Under the pieces are notes generated by a model. It searched no databases. It was not told where the DNA came from and worked only from the letters and a program-made list of their open reading frames with translations. The position numbers and the translations under genes are program-made. A DNA stretch of 64,000 nt from Cryptomeria japonica (Eukaryota > Streptophyta > Pinopsida > Cupressales > Cupressaceae): assembly GCF_030272615.1 (NCBI RefSeq), contig NC_081412.1:545174202-545238201 (forward strand), read 5' to 3'. Below, piece by piece: positions 23,661 through 33,786 of the stretch (positions within the stretch are counted from its first letter, which is position 1; every line of letters starts with the position of its first letter).

Positions 23661-24690
23661 GAGCTCCACAAGGTGTACATTAAATAGTTTAAGGAAACTA
23701 AGGTAGGAGAACAACTTCCTACAATAATCTTGAGAGGAGGGATACACAATTTTTTTTCATATCTTTACACATTATAGAAATTAAATATAAATAAAAATAA
23801 AAATATCATTCATACCACAAAACGATGATTAAAGTGGAGAAAACTCTTTCAAGAGGAAAAAATCACATTCTAAAAGTCACCCAACATATTATTTAAAGAT
23901 AAAAAAGAATACAATATACCCATGGTAAAATCTTCTCACAAGAGTATCACCAACCAGAGATTCAGAGGTAACTCAACAACTATCAAGCTATCAAAATACA
24001 TCACAATTTATCTAGCTACAATATAATGCCCTTATAAAATAAGGTTACCTTTTAGAAGAGGAAAGCCAATTCAATATATTAACCTATTATAGTTATAAGG
24101 TTGAGACACATTTTTCTCAAAAAATAGAGTGAGGCTAAAATATAAGACTTTATACTACATATAATTGACATGAATTCTCACTCATTTGATTTTCCATTGG
24201 CTAGTTTTTCTTGGCCTTCTCTTTTCTCTAATCAATCCATTAGTAGCCCAATGATATGCTCCCTAATTTTCTTTAGTGTGAACAATTTAGTAAGTGAAAT
24301 ACCATTCATTTTGGTTTTCTTAACTTCGGTGTAGACAAATTATCAAAAAGGAGTATCAAGCTCTAGCAACTTATTTCTTTTTTACACACCACAATCCTAT
24401 TTCCTTGAATTTTTTTATCAAATAGTTGACATGAATTCTCCATCCTATCATATTTTAAATATTAATTTTATTTGAAATAAAATAAAATTATTGAGCACAC
24501 TTGACCCTATATTTTATCTAAAAATTGATATGGGAGCCTGCAGTCAGGTGGGGAGATGGTATTTCTCAAGCTCATACAAAGGAACCTTGAAGAGACAATC
24601 AATACATTAGATATGTTGAGTGTTGTTATAACCATGCACTACTAGAATAGGCTATATATTTATATTATTGAAGGTATACTATGTCAACAT
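23661..24690. other. Unassigned sequence
   Basis: I see no coding frame or mobile element border in this stretch. Confidence 0.5.
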
Positions 24691-24694
24691 CATC

Positions 24695-24971
24695 TACTAT
24701 GGGTCAATGGGGTTAAGCTCTAATAAAAAAAGGTCATAAGGTTCTCAAAATGGAGATCCATGTTCAAATCCCCAAAGTGACATCTAGTGTTGGATTTCCA
24801 AGTGGTGGCTCTTAGACTTCCATTGTGGCTTCTAAGTTGATTTGAGTTGAATAAGTGAATTCTTAGTTGAATATGTTGATGGGGAGGAGGTCCCCCTTGT
24901 GATTTCCCCTTGAATCGGGCTAGGCTGAAAATCCCAAGATTCATTGGGAAAAAAAGAAAAAATAAAAAAAT
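24695..24971 (+). mobile_element. tRNA-derived SINE candidate
   Basis: A possible RNA polymerase III A box, TGGGTCAATGG (24700-24710), is followed about 50 bp later by a good B box, GTTCAAATCC (24762-24771). The unit of about 280 bp ends in an A-rich tail (24949-24971). This is the layout of a plant tRNA-derived SINE. No convincing target duplication was found. Confidence 0.55.
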
Positions 24972-24989
24972 TAATTCACTACATGGAAG

Positions 24990-25841
24990 CAAACATTTCA
25001 TGGTTATATTTTATGATAGGAAGCAACTTCTATTCTATTGACCCCAAAAATAATCCCATTGAAAGCCATTTGAGATGAAGAGAACACAATTCTCTATATA
25101 ATCAGATCTTTGAGATATCACCTTATTAACAATAGTGAATTTTGAGACAAAATTTCCCGGAGCCTTTGCGAATTAAAATTTGTTTTCAAGAAATAAGGAA
25201 GATAGTTTCACATTTTGGTTATAAGTCTCAAGATTTTTGAAGACCTTGGGACCATTTTTTTACATGCAAGAGTTCTACATTTTGGGGGACCTTAATATTA
25301 TAGGAAGCTTGGTCCTCCCTTAGGATTTTTTATTTTATATTGTGGCTTTTGGGTGTCAGGTTAGGTCGAGGACCTAGACCTTAGGTTCTAGGAATCTTGT
25401 CAAGACTTGACTCTTGCCTAAAATTTTTATTTTTGGGGCATATCCCACAAACCAAGAAAAACTTGGGACTTGTAACCTAGGTTCCAAGTCCAAGGTGGGG
25501 CCCAACTTTTGACCTAATTTTTAAATTTTTTTACAATTTACAATTTTATTTTTTTAAAATAGAAAGTAATGATTGATCAAACAATTCAAAATTCATAAAA
25601 AATTCTTAAGAGTTTAGAGTTATAGGTTTTACAAACCCAAAATACTAGGTCATCTAATTGAAAATTTTAAGGCCAAGGAAAAAAAAAGAAAATTAAATCT
25701 GAAAATTGTAATATTTTGCCAAGAAATTGTATGATGGTCACCAATATTTTAGGACCACTCAAGACTTCAAAAAATCTATGGGTATGCAAAATAGAGGGAG
25801 CTTTGGAACCAAAAATATGTGCCATATCTTCCCTTTCTTTT
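24990..25841. other. Unassigned sequence
   Basis: No gene or element was recognised between the SINE candidate and the minisatellite. Confidence 0.5.
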
Positions 25842-26022
25842 GAAATCAAAATGGGTGATAAGACTTATCAAAGCCTTGAAAGTTAAATGGGTCTGAAGAG
25901 TTATTCAAACTTCAAAATTGAAATGGGTGCTAAGACTTATCAAAACATCAAATTGAAATGGGTGTAAGGACTTATCGAAACCTTATAACTGAAATGTGTG
26001 TCAAGACTTATCAAAGTTTCGA
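25842..26022 (+). repeat. Minisatellite, about five units of 38-43 bp
   Basis: The words 'gaaatgggtg' and 'aagacttatcaaa' alternate five times with drift, for example at 25849, 25888, 25920, 25955 and 25991. Confidence 0.82.
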
Positions 26023-27383
26023 AGCTCAATAACATAGCACAAAAAAAACTAAGAAAACTCATTAAAAGTAACTAAGATGGAAAATAAGAAAATAATTGTT
26101 ATACTACTAGGAACATAAAACAATGAGAATGAATGAGGAAATGATAAAAGAACACAAGGGGATCACAAATTCATCAAGTGAAAAGGAGGGGTGTGTATCC
26201 AGGGTATAACAAATTCTACATTTCATTAATTTATATCATCTTAAGATTCAAAATATAAACACCACTTTTAGGTGGTTGTAATTGAAAATTATATTTATGC
26301 ATTCTTTATAAATATGTGACATAGTTTTGACCTATAACCCTAATATATTATTCAAGGAACTTGTAAGATTTCATAGATTACAAATAAGTATAGTATTAGA
26401 TAGAAACATAAGATTTGTTGGTTAGTTTTGAAGAATATTATAGAAGAAAATGAAGATGGAGTTGAAGTTATAATTGGGATATATCTTTAGAACACAATGA
26501 GTATTTTTATAATAATTCAATGAACAAGAGAATAGGAAGAATATCATTTGAGATAATATATGATAATAATCTACGAAATGTATGACCTGAGAAATACTAT
26601 AAACAAAGAGAAAAGAGGAGTAGAAGTAGAAGAATTTTATATCATATGAATGTATTGGACGAAGAGGTAAGAACAAAATTAGAAAAAAAAAATTCCAAAT
26701 ATAATGAAAAGTCTTACATGAAGATGAAACATAAGGCATATGTAGTAGGATATGAAGTGATATATATATGTTCAAGGAAATATTTCCACAAGGAACTTAC
26801 AATAAGCTGAAGGTGAAGAAGTTTGACTCTTGTAAGATCATTAAGAAGTTTGCTTCAAGAAATGTAAATGAAGTTGAATTACCAAAACGTTTGGGTTTAT
26901 CACCACTGTTTAACATTATGGAATTGGATGAGCACCATGAAAGATAGAAGGAAGAAGACTTATTAGAGGTGAATTAGAGAAAACATATAATTAATAGTAG
27001 ATAGAAGAAATTAAGGAGATCCTTGATAAAATAGTTGGAAAGAGAAATAGAAGTAAATAATACAAAGATATTTGGTGAAATGAAATGAGTAAATTGAATA
27101 ACCGACATAGATATCTATATTTAAAGTGAACTATTTTTATTTTCCTTTATCCTTTCCAAAATGAGGAACTTAATGCTTCATTATATGTGGTGTTTGATGC
27201 AAGAGCATCCATGACATACGAACAATCTTATAGCATGGAAAAACAATTTTCTCCTATACTTGTTTTATATTGTGGATCTTAATAGCTTCCTAATCATCAA
27301 ATATTCTTACTATAAATGATTTCTATTGTAAAGACATATTCTTGTTCTAGTCATCATGCCAAGAATATAAAGATTCTAGACAA
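26023..27383. other. Unassigned AT-rich sequence
   Basis: No coding signature was seen. The 117-codon minus frame at 26422-26775 is Phe/Tyr/Ile-rich, as expected from AT-rich DNA, and is not called. Confidence 0.5.
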
Positions 27384-27463
27384 AGATTTTACTATACAAC
27401 ACCACATATTATGACCATACTAGATATAGATTTTACTATACAACACCACATATTATGACCATA
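27384..27463 (+). repeat. Perfect 36-bp direct duplication
   Basis: The 36 bp starting 'agattttactatacaacacc' occur at 27384-27419 and again at 27428-27463, separated by 8 bp. Confidence 0.9.
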
Positions 27464-27705
27464 GCTTCCAAATATATTAGAGCTACATGATTTCTCAAAT
27501 TAACCAATGGTATGACTAGTATGAAATTAATTTTGATCAATGATATGAGAGCCCAGTGACAAAAGAACCAAACTATGTGAAACTTATATAAATTTACCAC
27601 CTCAACTGATAAATTCTCAAAATAAATCTAATAATTAGATAATTTGTTTACCCTACTATCATTTGGAAGGGTTCTTCCTCTCCTTTTCAGCTATGACAGG
27701 AAAGA

Positions 27706-28045
27706 TGTATTAGCGATCCAGCAAAAAAGAATAGGAGCATTCAGAAGGATTATCTAATGGTAAGCCATGCACACGAAAGAAGAAACTAACCCCATGAATC
27801 CAATGATCATTTAACTTCACAATATTCTGAAAAACTCATTATTTCATGCTAGATCAGGGGCAAAGATAGATGTATCAGTGATCCAACAAAAAGGAATAGA
27901 AGAATTGAGAAGGATTATCTAATGGCAAGCCATGTACAAGAAACAAGAAACTAACTCCATGAATCCAATGATCATTTAACTTCACAATATCCCGAGGAAA
28001 CCCCTCATTATTACATGCTGAATCTACATCAAGGGCAGGGCATGC
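27706..28045 (-). repeat. Tandem duplication of about 165 bp
   Basis: The segment 27706-27869 is repeated with about 85% identity at 27870-28045. Both copies contain 'aaggattatctaatgg' and 'ccaatgatcatttaactt'. Read on the minus strand both copies encode a similar 'IVKLNDHWIHGVSF' peptide; the copy nearer the 28160-28555 ORF has the longer open frame (27875-28063). Confidence 0.85.
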
Positions 28046-28159
28046 CCAAATAGAATACATCATAAACCCTTGCCTTTAGGGAATACCAATCATTGGAAAC
28101 CAACTATTTTACAATCCTAAACAGACTATCAATGGAGATTTTATAAAAGTCTCAACAAG

Positions 28160-28555
28160 TTACCCTAACAAGATTGGGAAAAAAGTGAAAGAACAGTTCA
28201 CATCAGCAGGGAAGGGAGCTGCAGGGTGCTGCCATCCATTAGGACTAGGGTTTGCATCGAGGGATGGCCCTCTGCTATTCTCTGCTTCCACTGCTGCCAC
28301 ATTATCTTCTGGTATTGGGGTCATATGATCACTGCCTTCATGCGAAACAGGTTGCAATGGAATGAACAGAGGTGACAGCAAAGGAATCGGGATCCTGTTC
28401 CTGCACTGATCTGACATACTAGTGGACTTTACCTGCAGAGGTGGTGGTGCCCTCTTCTGTAATCTCTTTCTGCCATTAGAATCCTTAGAAAACAAAGACC
28501 CACTAGGGATCAAAGTCTCTAAAGACTCATAAGAATCAGAAGTGGCTTGAGCCAT
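28160..28555 (-). CDS. Candidate host gene: 131-residue Pro-rich protein of unknown function
   Basis: This is the only frame in the window that looks like an intact low-copy gene. It starts ATGGCTCAAGCC, a strong plant initiation context. The protein has an acidic/Ser N-terminus, a basic patch (GRKRLQKRAPPPLQV, about residues 28-42), then 'RNRIPIPLLSPLFIPLQP' (about 53-70) and a disordered Pro/Asn-rich C-terminal part. No signal peptide or membrane segment is obvious. The GC content is higher than the flanks. Minus-strand TATA-like words lie about 50 bp upstream (28603-28610) and near 28757-28766. The stop overlaps a possible splice donor (GGGTAACTTG), so it may be the first exon of a longer gene. 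I recall similar short Pro-rich plant proteins of unknown role but do not assign a name. Confidence 0.5.
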   Translation of the reverse strand: MAQATSDSYESLETLIPSGSLFSKDSNGRKRLQKRAPPPLQVKSTSMSDQCRNRIPIPLLSPLFIPLQPVSHEGSDHMTPIPEDNVAAVEAENSRGPSLDANPSPNGWQHPAAPFPADVNCSFTFFPILLG

Positions 28556-28870
28556 ACTAATTCACTTGCTGTTTTTGATCGACAAGATAAAGATTATATG
28601 AATCTATATACTCATTTCTCTTCATCTTGCAGTCTACTTATAATGATAAAATTTAATACTTTCGACCTGGATCCCAATTGTACAGGCACCTTGGGAAATG
28701 CTAAAGCATAGAATAGAGGGAACAAGGTTGTCACGTCGACTTGTGGATATATCCAATGTATATATGCACTGGGAAGCTTCTGCGTATCCGTAGTGCTCCA
28801 TGTGAAGCACATGTAAGTCTGTGCAGTCAGTTGAGATCTACAGTCCAGGAGTTACGTTGGCCGTGATGAT
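28556..28870 (-). other. Presumed upstream region of the 28160-28555 ORF
   Basis: This moderately GC-rich stretch lies 5' of the candidate gene. It includes a 66-codon minus frame (28612-28812) without a recognisable motif, which could be an upstream exon, a uORF or chance. Confidence 0.35.
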
Positions 28871-29531
28871 TACACCTGTTGCATGGGATGATATTATTTT
28901 AATCTGAGTTTGTTTGGATTGTATTATATTAAAGATATGATGTTTCCCATTCAATGCAAATGCCTTGGATAAAGCTCTGTATAAGTTACAATATGTAATT
29001 TAATTTTTTTCCTTTTCATGGATTTCAGTCAGCATGAGTTGGCTTGTCGCTGATCTATCCTTTGTTTATGCTGTTTCATGTTATCAGAGGGAGCAAGTAA
29101 TCTGCAGGATGATTCTTAGAACATGGTGGAAATAAAATAAACGTTAAGAAATCATTAAATATCAGGCAACTTTATATATAGCTTTTGCAGACAGTTTATA
29201 ATAAATAATAAATAATAATAATAATGTTTGATGCCATTACTTGATATACGCAAGATGGACTCAACAAAGGTATCCCGTAGTGGAAATATACAATCATTAA
29301 AAATGTTATTGTAGTGTTCGTATGCATAGCTTAGCTCGTTTTATTGTGATTCAATTTGGGAAAATTTTAATGTTATGAATTTCTAATGCATGCTAAACTA
29401 AGGATTTTTTACTTCATTACTCATAAATCAATTTCATTGTTATTTGTCATGATAGTGATTTAGGTTCAATTTTATGTATATCTCATGTTTATTTAACTAA
29501 TTTTTAGGATTATAGATTAATGTTATACAAA
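28871..29531. other. Unassigned sequence with a short ATA repeat
   Basis: No gene was seen. An imperfect (ATA)n microsatellite lies at about 29199-29224, just left of element J. Confidence 0.55.
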
Positions 29532-29536
29532 AGATG

Positions 29537-29867
29537 TGTTAGAGTTATCTTGTATTAGTTTTAATTATTAGTCTATTATACTCTACGCTTAAGATAAACT
29601 TAGACATTTAATAATATGGTAGGTATTTAATAATTATATTCTAATTATTAAATACATTTTATCCCTTTAGGGTTGAACATCTTTAGGGTTGCATATTCTC
29701 CTTTTGTAAAGATTGTATTGTACCTTTTTATGCTATTCCCTCTTTGAATGATAATCTTTTTCTTCAGAGCCATTATTGTGTTTTTGTCTCCAATCTTCTC
29801 TTGTGACAAGTATTTTGTTTGCAAGTTCTTTTGGCATCTCTGAAGTTGTATTTACTCAACTTCTTCA
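29537..29867 (+). repeat. J 5' LTR
   Basis: It begins TGTTAGAGTTATC and ends ACTTCTTCA. The block 'gattgtattgtac' and the 'gccattattgtgtttttgtc' block are shared with the 3' copy. Confidence 0.92.
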
Positions 29868-29880
29868 TGGTATCAGAGCC
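29868..29880 (+). promoter_or_regulatory. J primer binding site
   Basis: TGGTATCAGAGCC, the canonical initiator tRNA-Met complement, abuts the 5' LTR. Confidence 0.92.
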
Positions 29881-30981
29881 TACATCTGGTGCTGCTTGTT
29901 CTTGATTTTTCAGAAGATTTTTTTTGGAGGCAAGGGTTTCAATTTTTTTCAAAGTTTTATTTTGGATCTGGAGTGCTTCTTTGTTTCTGGGCATTTTGGG
30001 CTCAAACTGACTTCACCATTGAGCTCTGAACACCCCAAAACCCCCATTTTCATATAAAATTTGCCCAATTTGGACAACTTTGGCTTTGATTTTTTTTTTT
30101 TTGATTTTGGCCCTTCAAGGGCATGCTTTTCGAGAAATTTTTTTGGGTAGTTTAATGGCTTGCCCAAGCCGGAACCCTCACCACCAACTATCGGCAGTCT
30201 GTTAACCGTCGAGGCCAACCCTCATAGTAATCGTCGGCCCCACCTCACGGTAACTACCGACCTGACCACAATAGACTGTGGTGGCTTCATCGTCTGTAGC
30301 TCGGGAGTTGTCGCCCGACCACTTGGAGCATAGTCGTCGCCAACTCAAGAGTCATCACCTGACCACTCAGAGCACAGTCGTCGCCAGAAGCACAACTATT
30401 GCCACTCAGAGCACCTCTGCCACTGCCGCCGCTTAGCCACCACAACCCCGCCCAACCACCACCGTCGCCCAGTCACCTCCTCTTGCTCCTCTTAGAGAGC
30501 CTTTTTGACTGGGGGGGGGGGTGTTTTTGTCATAACTTGGAAAAACGTTGTTGATTTTTTAAAAATATTATATCGCCAAAAAGCTCTTTTAGAGCTCTAT
30601 TCAGATCTGGAGGTAAGATTTGCTGATTTTTTCATTTTGTACCTATTTTTTGTCATCAAAGTCAGAGTTCTTTTCTGCACTTCAGGAGCCATAACTTGGG
30701 CAAACGGACTCCATTTTTGGCAAACAAATAGGTGTCAGAAGGGTCTTGGAGAGCCCTATTCAGATTTGGGGTTAATTATTCCAGAAATTTTACCAATTAC
30801 AAAAGATATTCGCATGAAGATTTTTTTGCACTTGCTTTCTTTTCTAGCTCTCAAATTGTACTGGGGTTTGGTTTTACATCTTGTGGGGGGTGTTATTTTC
30901 TACTTTCTGTAATTTACTTCAGGAGATCAGAACACCTCAAAATTTAAAATAAAATCCCTTCTGCATCCTTTGTCTAATCTA
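29881..30981 (+). other. J leader with a Pro/His-rich low-complexity stretch
   Basis: The 30170-30490 part is rich in CCG, CAC and GTCGCC words and reads as low-complexity Pro/His/Thr-rich peptide in several frames. The rest is leader sequence. No gag domain was recognised before K begins. Open frames at 29776-30218 and 30505-30947 are not convincing. Confidence 0.5.
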
Positions 30982-31761
30982 TGTTGGCAAATGCACACTC
31001 CAATGAGAAATTGTAGGTGATTGAAGGTATTGTCATTGATGGCAACCTTGCAATCCTATGATACTAGCAGGCACCGACACCGACAGACTCAACACCAGCA
31101 CACAGATCACCGACACCAAAAATATTGATCATTGGTACCATGGTCAACAAGAATTTTGTCTAAATATATTTTGTATTTAAATTCTAAAATCTTTTGTAAG
31201 CCGACTTGGCGGATTGTAATATGACTCATATAAGTATGAGATCATTTAGTGTGTGATAGATAAAAAAAGATTAATATAGACCTAATGTGTGAATTGTAAG
31301 GCAGATATTGGATAAGGGTTTATGTATATTGCAGAGCTTAAACCGGTACTGAATCTAGCATAGTAGATGCTAATTTGAAGCAGTACAAGATATTGGATTT
31401 GTATAATTCATTTTTGTAAGTCAGTGTGACTTCTTTTGTAACTGAGCAGTGAGCTCTAGGCACTTGGTCTTCCTGCATGTGCAGGCCCCTATTATAAACA
31501 GTAATATTCCCTTATTAGCTAGTAAGTAAATATTGTGGGTCACAAATCCTACTGATGTTTTTCCCACATCGGGTTTCCTTGTTAAAAATACTGTGTTATG
31601 GTGTGTCTCTTATGTTATGGTTATTGCTCTTATTTACTGCATTAATTTTGGTTTACCAGTACACAGTTTTGATATGCTTTTCATGTTATAATTCAAATAA
31701 ATTCTTATACCGGTCAGATACTGATTCACCCCCCCTCTCAGTATCTTTGGGAATCCTAACA
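30982..31761 (+). repeat. K 5' LTR
   Basis: It contains the lineage's U5 hairpin at 31717-31745 and ends GGGAATCCTAACA just before the primer binding site. Confidence 0.85.
31717..31745 (+). promoter_or_regulatory. U5 hairpin of K
   Basis: GATACTGA and TCAGTATC pair perfectly (8 bp) around the loop TTCACCCCCCCTC. The hairpin lies 16 bases from the LTR end and the primer binding site. Confidence 0.7.
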
Positions 31762-31776
31762 ATTGGTATTAGATCC
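31762..31776 (+). promoter_or_regulatory. K primer binding site, decayed
   Basis: ATTGGTATTAGATCC differs from ATTGGTATCAGAGCC at two positions. Confidence 0.78.
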
Positions 31777-31805
31777 TAGTCCTCTATTTTCAAAAGCCTG
31801 ACAAC

Positions 31806-32921
31806 TTGAGGAAGATCTTGACAACGGTAGAGATGGAAAACTTGAGAAAGAAATTGGAAACATCTCTTTCAAACTATGATGCAGAAAAAGTGAAGAATAT
31901 CAAACTTGAAGATGGTCTGAAGGTTGCACAGGATATTATTCGAGGACTTCAAGAAAATTTCACTATAGAAAAGAATAAGAGAAAAGAACTTTGTGAAAAG
32001 ATGCAGAATGATGAAGATGAAAAAGAAACTTTTAATGATTTGGTAAACAAACCGAGACAAGAAAACAGTACAATGAAGAATGAGATGCAAGATATGACTA
32101 TGAGATTTTGTAAAGAAACTGAAAATTGGAAGAAGAATGAAGAGGAATTGGTTAGAAGACTGAATGATGCTATAAATGAAAACACAAGACTTAGCCATGC
32201 AAATGATATGTTAAAAACATATTTGATGCATACACAAAATGACAGAACTGAACTCATGAGACAGAAAGGAATCTTGGAGAGTGAACTGGCTGTTGCAAAT
32301 CAATACAAGGAAAAATTCAAGAAAAGTTCAGAAGAACTTGATAACATGCTGAAGAATCAAAAACCAAATGGTGATGCAAATGTCCTTGGCTTTGAAGTTG
32401 ATGAAAGCTCTGGTACTGTAAACAAACATGATCATAGCAAACCGGTAAGCCAACCTAATGCTTACAAATTTAATGGGAAATGTTTTAACTATAACAAGTA
32501 TGGTCATAGAGAAAATCAATACAGATTTAGAAATTATCAGAACACTAATGCACCCACCGATCAATGTTCTAAATGCAACAAAGTTGGTCATAATTCCAAA
32601 AATTGCAGAATGAATGTAAGATGTTATGTTTGTGGAATATTTGGACATCTATCTAATCAATGCAGAATACAAACCGACATAGGATATGGGAAAGCTATTC
32701 AGAAAAACAATGTGACTTGTTATCCTTGTAACAAAATTGGACATATTGCAAAATTTTGTAGAAGCAAGACATCACCGACAAATAACAAAGGACCCAACTT
32801 GAAAGGTAAAGAAAAGGTTGAAGAGGTAAAGCAAGAATTCTCAAAACAATGGATCAGAAAATCAGATCAGAATGTTGATGGGAATACTCCTCCACCGACA
32901 GGAGACTCTTCATCCAATTGA
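31806..32921 (+). CDS. Stand-alone nucleocapsid-like protein of K (coiled coil plus zinc knuckles)
   Basis: The frame is intact at 371 codons. Residues about 8-185 are a strongly charged heptad-like coiled coil (Glu/Lys/Asn-rich, Leu-spaced). Residues about 225-325 hold four CCHC-type knuckles: one decayed (CFNYNKYGHRENQY) and three complete (CSKCNKVGHNSKNC, CYVCGIFGHLSNQC, CYPCNKIGHIAKFC). The tail is Lys-rich. Layout and spacing match the C-terminal half of element A's gag (coiled coil then multiple knuckles), but the N-terminal gag domain (UBN2, 'LDGSNY..W') is absent. The start codon lies only 29 bases after the primer binding site. It may bind RNA or assemble with gag of related elements; function is inferred. 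Confidence 0.8.
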   Translation: MRKILTTVEMENLRKKLETSLSNYDAEKVKNIKLEDGLKVAQDIIRGLQENFTIEKNKRKELCEKMQNDEDEKETFNDLVNKPRQENSTMKNEMQDMTMRFCKETENWKKNEEELVRRLNDAINENTRLSHANDMLKTYLMHTQNDRTELMRQKGILESELAVANQYKEKFKKSSEELDNMLKNQKPNGDANVLGFEVDESSGTVNKHDHSKPVSQPNAYKFNGKCFNYNKYGHRENQYRFRNYQNTNAPTDQCSKCNKVGHNSKNCRMNVRCYVCGIFGHLSNQCRIQTDIGYGKAIQKNNVTCYPCNKIGHIAKFCRSKTSPTNNKGPNLKGKEKVEEVKQEFSKQWIRKSDQNVDGNTPPPTGDSSSN

Positions 32922-33226
32922 AGAAAAATTCTTTGGGGGGTTTAGCAACAAACTGAAAAACATGCTAATATACCTTCGGTTGATGGTGAGAAGTTGAATT
33001 ACTTCTTTACTGACAGATGAGTTAAGTTGTTACTTAACTAGCAAGCATTAAATGTGGTAGTTGGAGAAAATAACATTATAAAGTAAGTGTTTTGGCTCCT
33101 TTTTTATTCACCGAGCATTCAAATCTTCGAGAGCGCGAAAATTCTCGAGCGAAGGCATCCTTAGTGAAAAAGTGAAGCAGTTCATCCAAGCACTCATCCT
33201 TAAGGCAGATTGAGGTACTTATAACT

Positions 33227-33786
33227 ATGGCTTCCTCATCCACTCTTGAATTTATTGCAAACCCTACTGTGATTGAAGTTGTCAAGCACCCTAGACCCGT
33301 ATTCAAACTTGTTCCCGAAATAGCGAAGAAAGATGATACCCTAGGTGCATTTTCTCAAATTCCTAAAGGAGTAGTTTATGCAGAGGATCCTAGGATATAC
33401 ATACATTGTCATATAGAGGAATTAGGAGATGATGAAATCAAGAATATGTATCAAACTGTTTTATGTGATGAATCTGGAAATATCAAACCAGAACATAAGA
33501 TAGTGGAAACCCTAGGTTTTACTGAAATCCTTAGTATCCCAGATTTTCCTAAGGATGTTATAAGGATTGTGCTAAGTAGAGTTCATGGCAAATTCTTTTG
33601 GTTGGATTCCATCCATAAGATCACCAAAGAAGTAGTTAAGGTAGTAACAGGGTTACCTTCCACCAGTAGTAGGCCTTGTAGAACTAAAAAGGTCTCAAAT
33701 AACACAGTAATGGACCTAATCGATGCAACATTTGACAAGAGATCACTTAGAGTCAATGATGTAAAGGACATAAATGACATTCATTA
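33227..33786 (+). CDS. Accessory ORF of K, unknown function, 3' truncated
   Basis: The frame opens MASSSTLEFIANP and continues to 33910, but from about 33787 the codons belong to J's RT read in another frame, so only about 187 residues are K's own. The domain has 'KFFWLDSIHKITKEVVKVVT' at about 121-140, then GLPST. The 'W-L-D...K-I-(T/S)...V-(T)-G' pattern resembles, from memory, accessory proteins of unknown role that occur beside plant retroelements. No catalytic motif is visible. The protein has no signal peptide or membrane segment. It sits 300 bp downstream of the coiled-coil ORF. Confidence 0.6.

Larger units (their letters stand above)
30982..33786 (+). mobile_element. Element K: nested LTR element, 3' truncated
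   Basis: A 780-bp LTR (30982-31761, TGTTGGC...CTAACA) is followed by a primer binding site (31762-31776) and two ORFs. No protease, integrase, RT or second LTR is present. The sequence ends abruptly at 33786, where J's RT (YGLKQAP block) begins in mid-domain. The simplest reading is that K inserted in J's 5' region and one deletion then removed K's 3' part together with J's gag-to-RT segment. The LTR shares the 'gagctctaggc' and 'ctgcatgtgcaggcc' blocks with element C's LTR, so K belongs to the same lineage. Confidence 0.82.

Noticed and set aside
26422..26775. 117-codon Phe/Tyr/Ile-rich minus-strand ORF
   Set aside because: Composition is what AT-rich DNA yields by chance; no motif and no repeat relation.
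29776..30218. Overlapping ORFs on both strands at the J LTR and leader
   Set aside because: They span the LTR-leader border and have no gag features.
31869..32257. Minus-strand ORFs over the K coiled-coil ORF
   Set aside because: Antisense shadows of a Glu/Lys-rich frame (giving Phe/Ser/Leu).
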